This document shows positions 34,301 through 41,457 of a DNA stretch of 64,000 nt, in pieces. Numbering within the stretch: position 1 is the stretch's first letter; each line of letters starts with the position of its first letter. The stretch covers positions 1-64,000 of the forward strand of contig CALAWP010000005.1 in NCBI GenBank assembly GCA_937895345.1, in the 5' to 3' direction. Source of the stretch: an uncultured Paenibacillus sp. GTDB lineage: Bacteria > Bacillota > Bacilli > Paenibacillales > Paenibacillaceae. Both the position numbers and the translations under genes were made by a program. The notes below the pieces were generated by a model. That model worked only from the letters and a program-made list of their open reading frames with translations, was not told the origin of the DNA and did not search any database.

Positions 34301-34813
34301 TGTGCCGGACGACGAGCAGCCTGCCGTCAGCACCGCAGCGCACAGTAAAACCGTCGTCGCCGTCGACAGGGCGGCGGACCGGGTGCGGCGCACCGGCAGG
34401 ACGGCTCGGCGCAGCAGCTGGCCGAGCGTCGCCGCGACGTACGGCAGCAAGGTCAACGCGAACACCGGCCATATCGACAGATGCGGAAAGAACGTCTCGA
34501 TCACCGGGATCGGCAAATGAAAAATATAATAAAAATAAATGGCATGGAGCGCAAGCTCGTAAAACGCATACACCGGAAGCGCAGCCAAAGCGGCCAGCAA
34601 CAGCACCGCGTTGGACAGCAGCGCTCCGCGCAGCCCGCCGGCCGGACGCAGCGCAAAGCCGCTCAGGGCGGACAGCAGCAGCGCAGCCAGTGTCGAATAC
34701 AGCAAATAGTCCGAAATTCGGCCGTCGGAATTCCAGGCCAGGTAACCGCCCGTTATAAAGGCCGCGCCCGCGATCCCGTGATACAACGTGCTTAACAGAT
34801 TGTTTCTGAACAT
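31337..34813 (-). CDS. Large membrane-anchored FG-GAP repeat protein with internal lipobox
   Basis: A 1158-residue envelope protein not recognised as a named family. In order: about four or five membrane helices (residues 5-150); a basic stretch and a lipoprotein-like segment LLCAAVLTAGCSSSG near residue 180; a flavodoxin/GATase1-like region (VLLVHGEDGFRSEAVP ... LVYLDDGL ... GGGTLYLPHDYGE); four FG-GAP/VCBS calcium-loop repeats (VDWNGDGKLDLLVGD, ADIDGDGIADLLVGD, ADWNDDGLTDLLVGG, TDWNGDGNKDLLTG) at about 600-790; then a region rich in aromatic and His residues (PHMYLHEYMDD, GVNHHTWRINENALQ) that recalls deacetylase-like barrels. GGAGGAAATC directly before ATG 34813 sets the start. It is probably an extracellular carbohydrate-active or sensing protein, but no function is claimed. 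Confidence 0.75.
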   Translation of the reverse strand: MFRNNLLSTLYHGIAGAAFITGGYLAWNSDGRISDYLLYSTLAALLLSALSGFALRPAGGLRGALLSNAVLLLAALAALPVYAFYELALHAIYFYYIFHLPIPVIETFFPHLSIWPVFALTLLPYVAATLGQLLRRAVLPVRRTRSAALSTATTVLLCAAVLTAGCSSSGTDLNAYWKPPAGEREMSQSYELKVLLVHGEDGFRSEAVPQQFNQTLYAGADIQTAKLGELSGKLAEGFDLVYLDDGLTNEPGWEEAAGQLTAYAAGGGTLYLPHDYGEAFPAEFVGVSGFSAVEDASLSFQYPPVRSNLKGLQQVWRTFSDIYGSYLGLDVRHHISFQKAAVPASATALVERDGLAYLTVNEWERGKVIWSNRFLAPDVFITRLDLSPEDGGKYFHFGWATASMLLKSELVNLASKDKYGFSIKKAYGPYGRPGVAWQAHYEALYSFVLRDLMKWTELLQTYEQIPTYSLVRGSYNGGKWHEAIRFHDNLGTNAQPDFEGAELNSFFSSGRILQTEEDALWFDAYPGYNTFLSPIPDPYRAYPSLVPESVDSEYDLVVGSADGQVYGIKKNGADGSAVTKEKLNAEGGSFAKRYSAPAAVDWNGDGKLDLLVGDESGRVKLFMRDGSRYADKGYVTADGEEIRVEAYAAPHVADIDGDGIADLLVGDSAGQVYAYIGTGEGEGMSFKAAGALPIRTEMTYAAPFAADWNDDGLTDLLVGGYEGEIRLFLGDGAGGWIDEGLLTGHHANFFGTETIKAGHYSVPVVTDWNGDGNKDLLTGHLEYGNTYSIDSPDFPYKEELQNTIRYAKDRYLSLIPHMYLHEYMDDAQERREMDAHKEAFRSLGIPWDDDDMGVNHHTWRINENALQTFRNQKATGIWWNFGFNPPNVSSAPRDGKEFLMVMPFMLPGTEPGAANDTSGENASPFLLFSPAPHAVNFSKAWDGLARYDIPLIQFEHIEHGMKPFTSVYDNLIRQIETIDSFRKEHNYSAMTEDQIARSLLNTFYAELEVSWEGDEAVIRVNSDNVPEQVKEYAGTLGLRIEPGEKYEGYRLDTSSSFEWKGEDAFYAGLEHGLTSLKWTKESDEDGFIRIILTNSPVEAEADGRSIKLTLTAKGMQDLKLYSPVPLDIRGKNLRVTKDGKEYTIVHYGEKLDITLSAK

Positions 34814-34850
34814 GATTTCCTCCATTTGCAAATCTTCTGCTAGATAACAA

Positions 34851-34903
34851 AGGCGGCTACTGGCGTTTCTCCAGTTCGATTTCCTCATTCCGCATGTTTC
34901 GTG
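34851..34903. repeat. Dispersed upstream element, copy 1
   Basis: Contains TTTCTCCAGTTCGATTTC preceded by GGCGGCTACTGGCG. Closely matched by 57876-57924 and more loosely by 60100-60150; all three lie 38-60 bases before the start of a minus-strand gene. Confidence 0.65.
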
Positions 34904-34977
34904 CGGCTCTCTAGCGCAATTTATGTAAAACTTTAATTCTCTCAAATTATAATCGCTTTAGCAGGAAAATAACAACA

Positions 34978-35002
34978 ATCCCCTGTCGCATGGACAGGGG
35001 AT
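34978..35002 (-). terminator. Terminator after the second leuA
   Basis: ATCCCCTGTC pairs perfectly with GACAGGGGAT across a 5-base loop; on the minus strand a T-rich tail (TGTTGTTATTTT) follows. It lies 59 bases past the leuA stop. Confidence 0.8.
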
Positions 35003-35060
35003 GTTCTGGTGAACGGCAAGCCGCCGCCAAGCGCCGCGACGGCCGTGCGCCTTATTCGTC

Positions 35061-36722
35061 TTATTGCCGCTTGATCAGATTGACCGCGCTGAACAGCGCC
35101 TTGACCGAAGAGGTCATAATGTCGGGATCGATGCCGCAGCCCCAATAGACGGAGCCCTTGTCGTCCGTCACGCCGATGTAGGAAACAGCCTGAGATTTGG
35201 AGCCGGCCTCGAGCGCATGCTCCTTGTAGATCAAATTGTTGTACGCCAGGCCGAGATTGGACTGCAGCGCCTGGTTGATCGCGTCCAGCCTGCCGTTGCC
35301 CGAGCCGCTCCATTCCAGCGTTTCGCCGCCGATGCGCACCGTCACGACGGTATCGTAATTGTCTTGGCCCGCTTCGCGGTAACGGACGAATTCGATCGGG
35401 GACGAAATGTTGACGTATTTCTCCTTGAACAGCTCATAAATTTCGTTGGGCTGCAACTCCTTATGCAAGCGGTCGGACACGTTTTTGACGTGATAGCCGA
35501 AGCTTTCGCGCATCCCTTGCGGCAGGTCGAGCCCGTAATTCATCTGCAGCACGTAGCCGATGCCGCCTTTGCCCGACTGGCTGTTGATGCGAATAATGTC
35601 CCCTTCGTATTCGCGCCCGATATCTTTCGGATCGATCGGCAAATACGGCACGGACCACGGCTCGCTCTCATGCTCCTCGCGCCATTTCATGCCTTTGGCG
35701 ATGGCATCCTGATGAGAACCGGAAAATGCGGTAAATACGAGCTCGCCGGCATACGGGTGTCTTTCCCCGACCCTCATCCGCGTCAATCGCTCGTAAATCT
35801 CTATGATTTCGCGGATGTTGTCGAATCTCAGCTTCGGATCGACGCCGTGCGAATACAGATTGAGCGCCAGCGTGACGATGTCGACGTTGCCCGTCCTCTC
35901 CCCGTTGCCGAACAGCGTTCCCTCGATGCGCTGGCCGCCCGCCAGCATGGCCAGCTCCGCGTCCGCTACGCCCGTTCCCCGGTCGTTGTGCGGATGAATG
36001 GACAATATGACGTTGTCTCGGAATTTCAAGTTTTCGCTCATATATTCAATCTGGCTCGCATAGACGTGCGGCATCGACATCGATACGGTCGCCGGAAGGT
36101 TAATGATCACTTTGTTGTCCGCCGTCGGCTGCCACACGTCCAGCACGCGGTTGCAAATGTCAAGCGCAAACTCGATTTCCGTGCCCGTGAAGCTTTCCGG
36201 CGAATATTGGAATTGGAAGTTGCCTTCGGTTTCCTCCGCGCATTGCTTCAGAAGCTTCGCGCCGGAAACGGCGATCTCGATAATGTCTTCCTTGGACTTG
36301 CGGAACACTTGCTCCCGCTGCGCGACGGACGTGGAATTGTACAGATGGACAACCGCTTTGTTGGCGCCCTTGAGCGATTCGAACGTCTTCCGAATAATAT
36401 GCTCCCGGGACTGGGTCAGCACTTGAATCGTCACGTCGTCCGGAATCAAATTTTGTTCGATCAGCGTGCGCAAAAACGTAAATTCCGTCTCCGAAGCGGC
36501 GGGAAAGCCGACCTCGATTTCCTTGAAGCCGATCTTCAGCAGCAGCTGAAAATATTCCAGCTTCTCCTCCAGGCTCATCGGCACGATGAGCGCCTGGTTG
36601 CCGTCGCGAAGATCGACGCTGCACCAGATTGGCGCCTCCGTAATATATTCCTTCTGCGCCCACTTCAAGCTTGTCGCCGGCGGCATGAAATAACCCCGCG
36701 TATATTTCGTGTAATTGTTCAT
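35061..36722 (-). CDS. leuA: 2-isopropylmalate synthase, long class II type
   Basis: A second isopropylmalate synthase, 553 residues, of the longer class found in fungi, actinobacteria and some Bacilli. The catalytic start motif is CSVDLRDGNQALIVPMS, and the metal histidines are in SIHPHNDRGTGVADAELAML; a C-terminal LeuA dimer/regulatory domain ends the protein. It shares little sequence with the type 1 enzyme at 25935-27464, so the two are not a recent duplication. GGAAGGAAGC precedes the ATG. An independent T-box leader with a leucine CTC specifier controls it. The two isozymes may differ in leucine feedback (inference). Confidence 0.94.
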   Translation of the reverse strand: MNNYTKYTRGYFMPPATSLKWAQKEYITEAPIWCSVDLRDGNQALIVPMSLEEKLEYFQLLLKIGFKEIEVGFPAASETEFTFLRTLIEQNLIPDDVTIQVLTQSREHIIRKTFESLKGANKAVVHLYNSTSVAQREQVFRKSKEDIIEIAVSGAKLLKQCAEETEGNFQFQYSPESFTGTEIEFALDICNRVLDVWQPTADNKVIINLPATVSMSMPHVYASQIEYMSENLKFRDNVILSIHPHNDRGTGVADAELAMLAGGQRIEGTLFGNGERTGNVDIVTLALNLYSHGVDPKLRFDNIREIIEIYERLTRMRVGERHPYAGELVFTAFSGSHQDAIAKGMKWREEHESEPWSVPYLPIDPKDIGREYEGDIIRINSQSGKGGIGYVLQMNYGLDLPQGMRESFGYHVKNVSDRLHKELQPNEIYELFKEKYVNISSPIEFVRYREAGQDNYDTVVTVRIGGETLEWSGSGNGRLDAINQALQSNLGLAYNNLIYKEHALEAGSKSQAVSYIGVTDDKGSVYWGCGIDPDIMTSSVKALFSAVNLIKRQ

Positions 36723-36763
36723 GCTGCTTCCTTCCTTTCGTCCTTATACTTGCTTGTATGGCA

Positions 36764-37049
36764 ACAAAAAAGGTCCCCCGCCTCTATTCACAACAGAGAC
36801 GAGAGACCATTGTCTCACGCGGTACCACTCCCATTCATGCCCGCAGGCATGCACTCGCGGATCAGGCGGCGTTCGCCGGCCCGTATCCTCCTGTTGTAAC
36901 GGTCAGGACTCCGTCTCCGCCTACTTGAGATGTTCAGCGGGCTGCTCCGAGGCGAGTTCGGACATTCGTTGCGGCTGTTTCGCACCTTCCAACAGCTCTC
37001 TGATCGCGCGGAATTTCGTACTATTCCTCTTCATCGCATTTGAATATTA
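36764..37049 (-). ncRNA. Leucine T-box riboswitch of the second leuA
   Basis: The minus-strand leader holds the T-box sequence GGGAGTGGTACCGCGTGAG (about 36831-36813), preceded by stem I elements (CAGAGAGCTGTTGGAAGGTG and GCGAAACAGC). The specifier region CGAACTCGCC places CTC (leucine) at 36956-36954. The terminator pairs GGTCTCTCGTCTCT with AGAGGCGGGGGACC using several G-U pairs and ends in a six-T tract. The design parallels the leader of the other leuA. Confidence 0.93.
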
Positions 37050-37055
37050 ATGCTC

Positions 37056-37084
37056 ATTATACTGCACCATGCTGAAGTGCGCAA
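37056..37084 (-). promoter_or_regulatory. Promoter of the second leuA T-box
   Basis: TTGCGC (37084-37079), 17-base spacer, TATAAT (37061-37056) on the minus strand. It lies inside the last codons of the upstream AraC gene, so the leuA unit begins at that gene's stop. Confidence 0.75.
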
Positions 37085-38118
37085 GGCGGATTTGTCCCGA
37101 TCTTCATATTTTTCGTCCGGTATTGCCCCGGCGACATTCCCGTCCACTTTTTGAAGGCGTTCTGAAAAGCGCTCGGCTCCGAAAAGTGAAGCGCGGAAGC
37201 AACGTCGCCGACGGTGAACCTCTCCTGGCCCAAGCACGCCATCGCGATTTCCTTGCGGACCCGGTTAGCCGCGTCGCTGTACGTCGTTCCTTCCTGCTTT
37301 AACCGGTTCTGTAGCGTGCGGGCGCTCATCCCGAAATGGTCCGCCGTCTGCCGCAGCGTCGGGTAATGAACGGGCATGCAGGCGCGGATCCATTGCTCCA
37401 CCCGCTCCGTCATCCGCCCGCCTTCGGGCTCCGTCCGCCGCAAACCGTTCTGCGTCTCCCTCGCCAGCTCCTCGAAGATCGACAGCAGCTTCGGATCGGA
37501 ATACAGGACCGGATAATCGAGCGTCTCCTCGTCGACGTACAGCGCATGCTCCCGCTCGCCGAACGTTGGCCGGATGCCGAATACGGGCAAATACGGAGCG
37601 GTATCGCCGGGCTCCCCGTGCATGAACCCCGCCTTTCGCAGCGGGATGGGGCGGTTGGCCAGCTTGCCGATCAGCCGGAGCAGCGATCCGGCCATATCCT
37701 CCGCGCAATGCCGCGACAACGGAGAGCCGTCCGGCCGGTACAGCCGAATCGCGGCCCTGCCTCCGCCGGTTTCCCAGTCGAGATTAAAGCCGCTGCACAA
37801 TATATCGTTATATCTCCGGTAGGCGTCAAGCGCGTCGGCGATCGTGCGGGAATGCATCATCACGTATCCGAGAACGCCCATATCGGCAAATTCCATCAAC
37901 TGTCCCTGATGCAAGCCAAAAAACTCGTCCCCGGAAAAACGGGCCGCCGCATTCGTCAAACGTTCGAGTTCGTCCCCCGGAATGCGCGCATCCGCCGACG
38001 CAAGCACGCTTGCGTCAAAGTCGGCGTATCGGCAAAACTCATCCGTATCCAGCCCTTTGTTCACCAGCGTTTTCATGACGGGATAGATCATCGTAACGGA
38101 TATCGTCCGTCCGCTCAT
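37057..38118 (-). CDS. AraC-family regulator with arabinose-binding-like N-domain
   Basis: A 353-residue regulator of the OruR/ArgR-like AraC subgroup. An N-terminal Arabinose_bd-type domain (about residues 10-190, including LGYVMMHSRTIADALDAYRRYNDI) is followed by the two-HTH domain with LRQTADHFGMSARTLQNRLK and VGDVASALHFSEPSAFQNAFK, ending in KWTGMSPGQYR. ATG 38118 was chosen for AGGAGGGA seven bases upstream; the track start adds 17 residues. It is divergent from a quinone-reductase-like gene, which may be its target. Confidence 0.87.
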   Translation of the reverse strand: MSGRTISVTMIYPVMKTLVNKGLDTDEFCRYADFDASVLASADARIPGDELERLTNAAARFSGDEFFGLHQGQLMEFADMGVLGYVMMHSRTIADALDAYRRYNDILCSGFNLDWETGGGRAAIRLYRPDGSPLSRHCAEDMAGSLLRLIGKLANRPIPLRKAGFMHGEPGDTAPYLPVFGIRPTFGEREHALYVDEETLDYPVLYSDPKLLSIFEELARETQNGLRRTEPEGGRMTERVEQWIRACMPVHYPTLRQTADHFGMSARTLQNRLKQEGTTYSDAANRVRKEIAMACLGQERFTVGDVASALHFSEPSAFQNAFKKWTGMSPGQYRTKNMKIGTNPPCALQHGAV

Positions 38119-38250
38119 GCCGTTCCCTCCTTTGCGCCAAAAGTCACCTGCACTTGCGCCTCCGATCATTTCTTGCCTGTCGGCGATCCTATATGCTGAA
38201 ATTGACCGGCAAACCTATTATAACGCAGCGCATGCATAAGGAGGAAGCTT

Positions 38251-38832
38251 ATGGGAACCAAAATCGTCGTCATTACCGGACATCCCGACGCCGAAAGCTA
38301 TTGCTCGGCTTTGTCCAGAGCTTATATGGAAGGAGCCGTTCGCCAAGGCGCGGAAGTGCGCCATATCGATTTGAGCCGGCTTGCCTTCAACCCGATCCTG
38401 CAATACGGGTACCGCAAAAGAACCGAGCTGGAAGACGGGCTGAAGCAGGCTCAGGAGCTGATTTCCCGGGCGGACCATCTCGTGATCGTTTATCCGACCT
38501 GGTGGGGCACGATGCCCGCCATTTTGAAAGGCTTTTTCGACCGGGTTTTTCTGCCTGGCTTCGCCTTCAAATACCGCGACAATTCCCAGCTTTGGGATAA
38601 GCTCCTGACGGGAAAAACGGCGCATCTGATCGTAACGTCGGATACGCCGTCCTGGTACAACCGGCTCGTATACAATCAAGCGGGACATAAACTGATGAAA
38701 CGCAATATTCTAGGCTTCTGCGGCATTAAGACCGTCCGGGTGACGGAGATCGGACCGGTCAAGCCGTCGACGGAACAAAGCCGCGCCCAATGGCTGGAGC
38801 GGGTTCGGCGGCTCGGCGGGAAGCTGGCCTAA
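38251..38832 (+). CDS. NAD(P)H-dependent flavodoxin-fold oxidoreductase
   Basis: A 193-residue FMN/FAD quinone reductase of the flavodoxin_2 family (MdaB/YwrO type). The flavin phosphate-binding start TGHPDAESYCSALSRAY and the active-site loop VIVYPTWWGTMPAILKGFFD are typical. Such enzymes reduce quinones or nitro compounds by two electrons, often in electrophile defence. AAGGAGG precedes ATG 38251. Divergent from the AraC regulator. Confidence 0.88.
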   Translation: MGTKIVVITGHPDAESYCSALSRAYMEGAVRQGAEVRHIDLSRLAFNPILQYGYRKRTELEDGLKQAQELISRADHLVIVYPTWWGTMPAILKGFFDRVFLPGFAFKYRDNSQLWDKLLTGKTAHLIVTSDTPSWYNRLVYNQAGHKLMKRNILGFCGIKTVRVTEIGPVKPSTEQSRAQWLERVRRLGGKLA

Positions 38833-38982
38833 GCGCGCGGTCCGGCGAAATGGCGTCCGATGCCTTAAATTTTTGAAGCATGACGTTTAGTTTGTCAGGT
38901 ACCAATTTTTCTCCTATTTGATATGATTGAGAGTGAGCTGTCCCATCTTATCCTATCGATCTCAAGGAGGACTCGATCTGAC

Positions 38983-39963
38983 ATGGCCAAGCCCAACGTT
39001 CCGCTAGTGAAACATATGTATACCGCCGATCCGTCGGCCCACGTATTCGAAGGCAAGCTGTACATTTATCCTTCCCACGATCTGGACCACGACAACCAGT
39101 CCAACGACAACGGCGATCAATACGATATGGAGGATTATCATGTCCTGTCGCTGGACGATATGGACGCCGACTGCGTCGATCACGGCGAAGCGCTTCATCT
39201 GAAGAACATCCCTTGGGCCAGCGCCCAGCTGTGGGCGCCCGACGCGGCCTTTAAGAACGATACGTATTACCTGTACTTTCCCGCGCGCGACCGCGACGGC
39301 GTCTTCCGCATCGGCGTTGCGACGTCCGCATCGCCGGCCGGCCCGTTTGCGCCTCAGCCGGACTATATCCAAGGCAGCTTCAGCATCGACCCCGCCGTCT
39401 TCGTCGACGACGACGGAAAGGCGTACATGTTCTTCGGAGGATTATGGGGCGGGCAGCTGGAGAAATGGCAGACCGGCACGTTTGTACCCGACGCCGAAGG
39501 TCCTGCGGCCGATCAGCCGGCGCTCGGGCCGAGAGCGGCGCTATTGAGCGACGATATGCTGAGCCTGGCGGAAACGCCGAAGGAAATTTCCATCGTGGAT
39601 GAAGCCGGCAGCCCGATTCCGGCCGGCGACGAGGAACGCCGTTATTTCGAAGGTCCTTGGGTGCACAAATACAACGGCCTCTATTATTTGTCCTATTCGA
39701 CCGGCACGACGCACCGGATTGTTTATGCCGTCAGCGACAAGCCGATGGGCCCGTACACGTACAAAGGCGTCATTCTCCATCCGGTTATCGGCTGGACGAC
39801 GCATCATTCCATTGTGCAGTTCAAGGACAAATGGTATTTGTTTTACCACGACAGCTCCTTGTCCGGCGGCGCCGACAACAAGCGGAGCGTCAAATATTGC
39901 GAGCTGACCTACAACGAGGACGGAACGATCGCCGCCATCGATCCTTACGGGGACTCGCAGTAG
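38983..39963 (+). CDS. Glycoside hydrolase family 43
   Basis: A 326-residue five-bladed beta-propeller glycosidase. The inverting catalytic residues can be placed: base Asp16 in YTADPSAHV, pKa-modulating Asp136 in FSIDPAVFVDDDG and acid Glu223 in RYFEGPWVHKY. No signal peptide, so it acts on imported oligosaccharides as a beta-xylosidase or alpha-L-arabinofuranosidase; these activities cannot be separated by eye. AAGGAGG at 38964-38970 supports ATG 38983 rather than the upstream in-frame ATG. It complements the GH51 enzyme at the window start. Confidence 0.9.
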   Translation: MAKPNVPLVKHMYTADPSAHVFEGKLYIYPSHDLDHDNQSNDNGDQYDMEDYHVLSLDDMDADCVDHGEALHLKNIPWASAQLWAPDAAFKNDTYYLYFPARDRDGVFRIGVATSASPAGPFAPQPDYIQGSFSIDPAVFVDDDGKAYMFFGGLWGGQLEKWQTGTFVPDAEGPAADQPALGPRAALLSDDMLSLAETPKEISIVDEAGSPIPAGDEERRYFEGPWVHKYNGLYYLSYSTGTTHRIVYAVSDKPMGPYTYKGVILHPVIGWTTHHSIVQFKDKWYLFYHDSSLSGGADNKRSVKYCELTYNEDGTIAAIDPYGDSQ

Positions 39964-40008
39964 CTCGGCTATTGACTCTTAACCGATACGGACTTATGAC
40001 AAAACCAG

Positions 40009-40054
40009 AACGCCCCGCCCCCATTCGACCGGAATGGGGGCGGGGCGTTTTCAT
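40009..40054. terminator. Terminator after GH43
   Basis: An 18-base-pair GC-rich perfect stem starting AACGCCCCGCCCCCATTC (40009-40026) with its complement at 40032-40049, then TTTTCATTT. It probably also serves the convergent membrane protein gene. Confidence 0.85.
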
Positions 40055-40062
40055 TTAGATTT

Positions 40063-40644
40063 TCACCGCTTGCCCGCATCGTGCTGCTCCTCGGCCGCCC
40101 GTCCCCGTTCGTGATCCACGCCGAAGCTGAATACGACCTTCAGCATAAACAACAAGCTGACGGCGAGCATGAACGGCTCCATGGCCGGAAGCATCGGCAC
40201 CCAAGCGCATGCGAAGGCAAGCATCGCCCCGGCAGCCGTCAGCTGGCGGCGGCTGCGCATCGCATTCACCGCCAATGCGCCGACGGCCGTCGCCAGCCAT
40301 ACGAGAACGGCCTCCCGCACATGGATGCCCAGCAGCGCCGCAACAAGCGGAAGATGGATATGGACCGCTATAAAGATAAGCCGCAGCCGAGGGCGGGTGC
40401 GATAATAAGCATTGGTCGATACGGTAAAATTGGCCAGGCAGCCCGCGGCAATGTCGAAAACGAGAACAAACGCCGACGCGACGCGCCATAACGGAACGCC
40501 TTCCGTTATTCCGGGAAATCTTATAAACAGGGCGGACGCGATCAGCAATCCGGCTGCGACGATAGCCGCAATGGCCCGCAAGCTTTGCTCTTCCCCAAAC
40601 AATTCATGCAGGTACGAAGGAAGTTGACGTTTTTTTGCCCCCAT
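40063..40644 (-). CDS. Hypothetical multi-pass membrane protein
   Basis: A 193-residue protein with about five or six hydrophobic segments (for example IAAIVAAGLLIASALFI, LIFIAVHIHLPLVAALLGI, FMLAVSLLFMLKVVFSFGV) and a basic N-terminus. I do not recognise the family. It is divergent from a TetR regulator across a 240-base AT-rich gap containing dyads, so it may be that regulator's target. AGGAGG precedes its start. Confidence 0.75.
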   Translation of the reverse strand: MGAKKRQLPSYLHELFGEEQSLRAIAAIVAAGLLIASALFIRFPGITEGVPLWRVASAFVLVFDIAAGCLANFTVSTNAYYRTRPRLRLIFIAVHIHLPLVAALLGIHVREAVLVWLATAVGALAVNAMRSRRQLTAAGAMLAFACAWVPMLPAMEPFMLAVSLLFMLKVVFSFGVDHERGRAAEEQHDAGKR

Positions 40645-40690
40645 AGCAATTCGCCTCCTTTTATTTTATATCAATTTCATGTTTATACTC

Positions 40691-40771
40691 TAAAACTATA
40701 ATTCAATCCCCTGTTGGCGGCAATAGTTTTATATCAGATTTATTGATTCACACTAAAACTTACTTTAAAAT
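40691..40771 (+). promoter_or_regulatory. TetR promoter and flanking dyad
   Basis: TTGATT (40743-40748), 17 bases, TAAAAT (40766-40771) is a good sigma-A promoter for the plus-strand tetR gene. Upstream TAAAACTAT (40691-40699) and ATAGTTTTA (40723-40731) form a perfect 9-base dyad with 23 bases between arms, placed toward the divergent membrane-protein gene; it could be the operator. Confidence 0.55.
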
Positions 40772-40884
40772 GAGACGTGACGGGCGGGCGAGCCAATCGG
40801 CCGTGCAGAAAAATGCGGATTCCATCCCGATTAACGCAAATGGCTGACCGCGGCAAGAAAATAAGAGTGCGAGGTGAGCGGGAA

Positions 40885-41457
40885 TTGAACGGCTACGATC
40901 GAAGAAAACATAAAAAGACGGCCCAAATCTTCGAGGCGGCTTTGCAACTGACGGAAAAATACGGCTTCGGCAAAGTTAGCGTCAACGAAATAGCCGCAGC
41001 GGCGGGCGTGTCGCCCGCGACCATTTTTAATTATTTCGGAACGAAAGAAAATTTGTATACGCAGATGCTGGAAAATTGGGCGGACGAACAAATCGGGGAA
41101 TATGAACGGATTCTCGGGTCGGACCTCCCGTTTCCGGATAAGATCAAGTCAATATGGACGGCGGAAGCGGGAAATTTGAAACGGCTGTACGGCGGAATGA
41201 ACGAGATCGGGGAAACGGGTGTCTGGCGGGCTGCGGAGCAGGGCATGGCCCGCAAAATCGAGGCATTTTATGTCAAGCTGATCGAGCGGGGCAAGGCGGA
41301 AGGATTTATTCCTCCCGCCTATTCGGACGAAACGATGCTGAGGTACTTCGGCATGTATATGAACGAGCTGAAACAAACGTACGATCACCGGCAAACCGAC
41401 GAGCTGCTGACGATGTTTTTTTACGGACTGTCGAAACCGACCGCGGCAGCGGATTAA
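40885..41457 (+). CDS. TetR/AcrR-family regulator
   Basis: About 190 residues. The helix-turn-helix is VSVNEIAAAAGVSPATIFNYFGTKENLY; the C-terminal helices form an unassigned ligand domain. The longest frame begins at ATG 40777, almost on the predicted transcription start, so a later start is required; TTG 40885 behind GAGGTGAGC gives a protein beginning near NGYDRRKHKK and is preferred, with ATG 40840 as the other choice. Its stop overlaps that of the convergent phosphoesterase by 4 bases. Probable target: itself or the divergent membrane protein. Confidence 0.82.
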   Translation: MNGYDRRKHKKTAQIFEAALQLTEKYGFGKVSVNEIAAAAGVSPATIFNYFGTKENLYTQMLENWADEQIGEYERILGSDLPFPDKIKSIWTAEAGNLKRLYGGMNEIGETGVWRAAEQGMARKIEAFYVKLIERGKAEGFIPPAYSDETMLRYFGMYMNELKQTYDHRQTDELLTMFFYGLSKPTAAAD

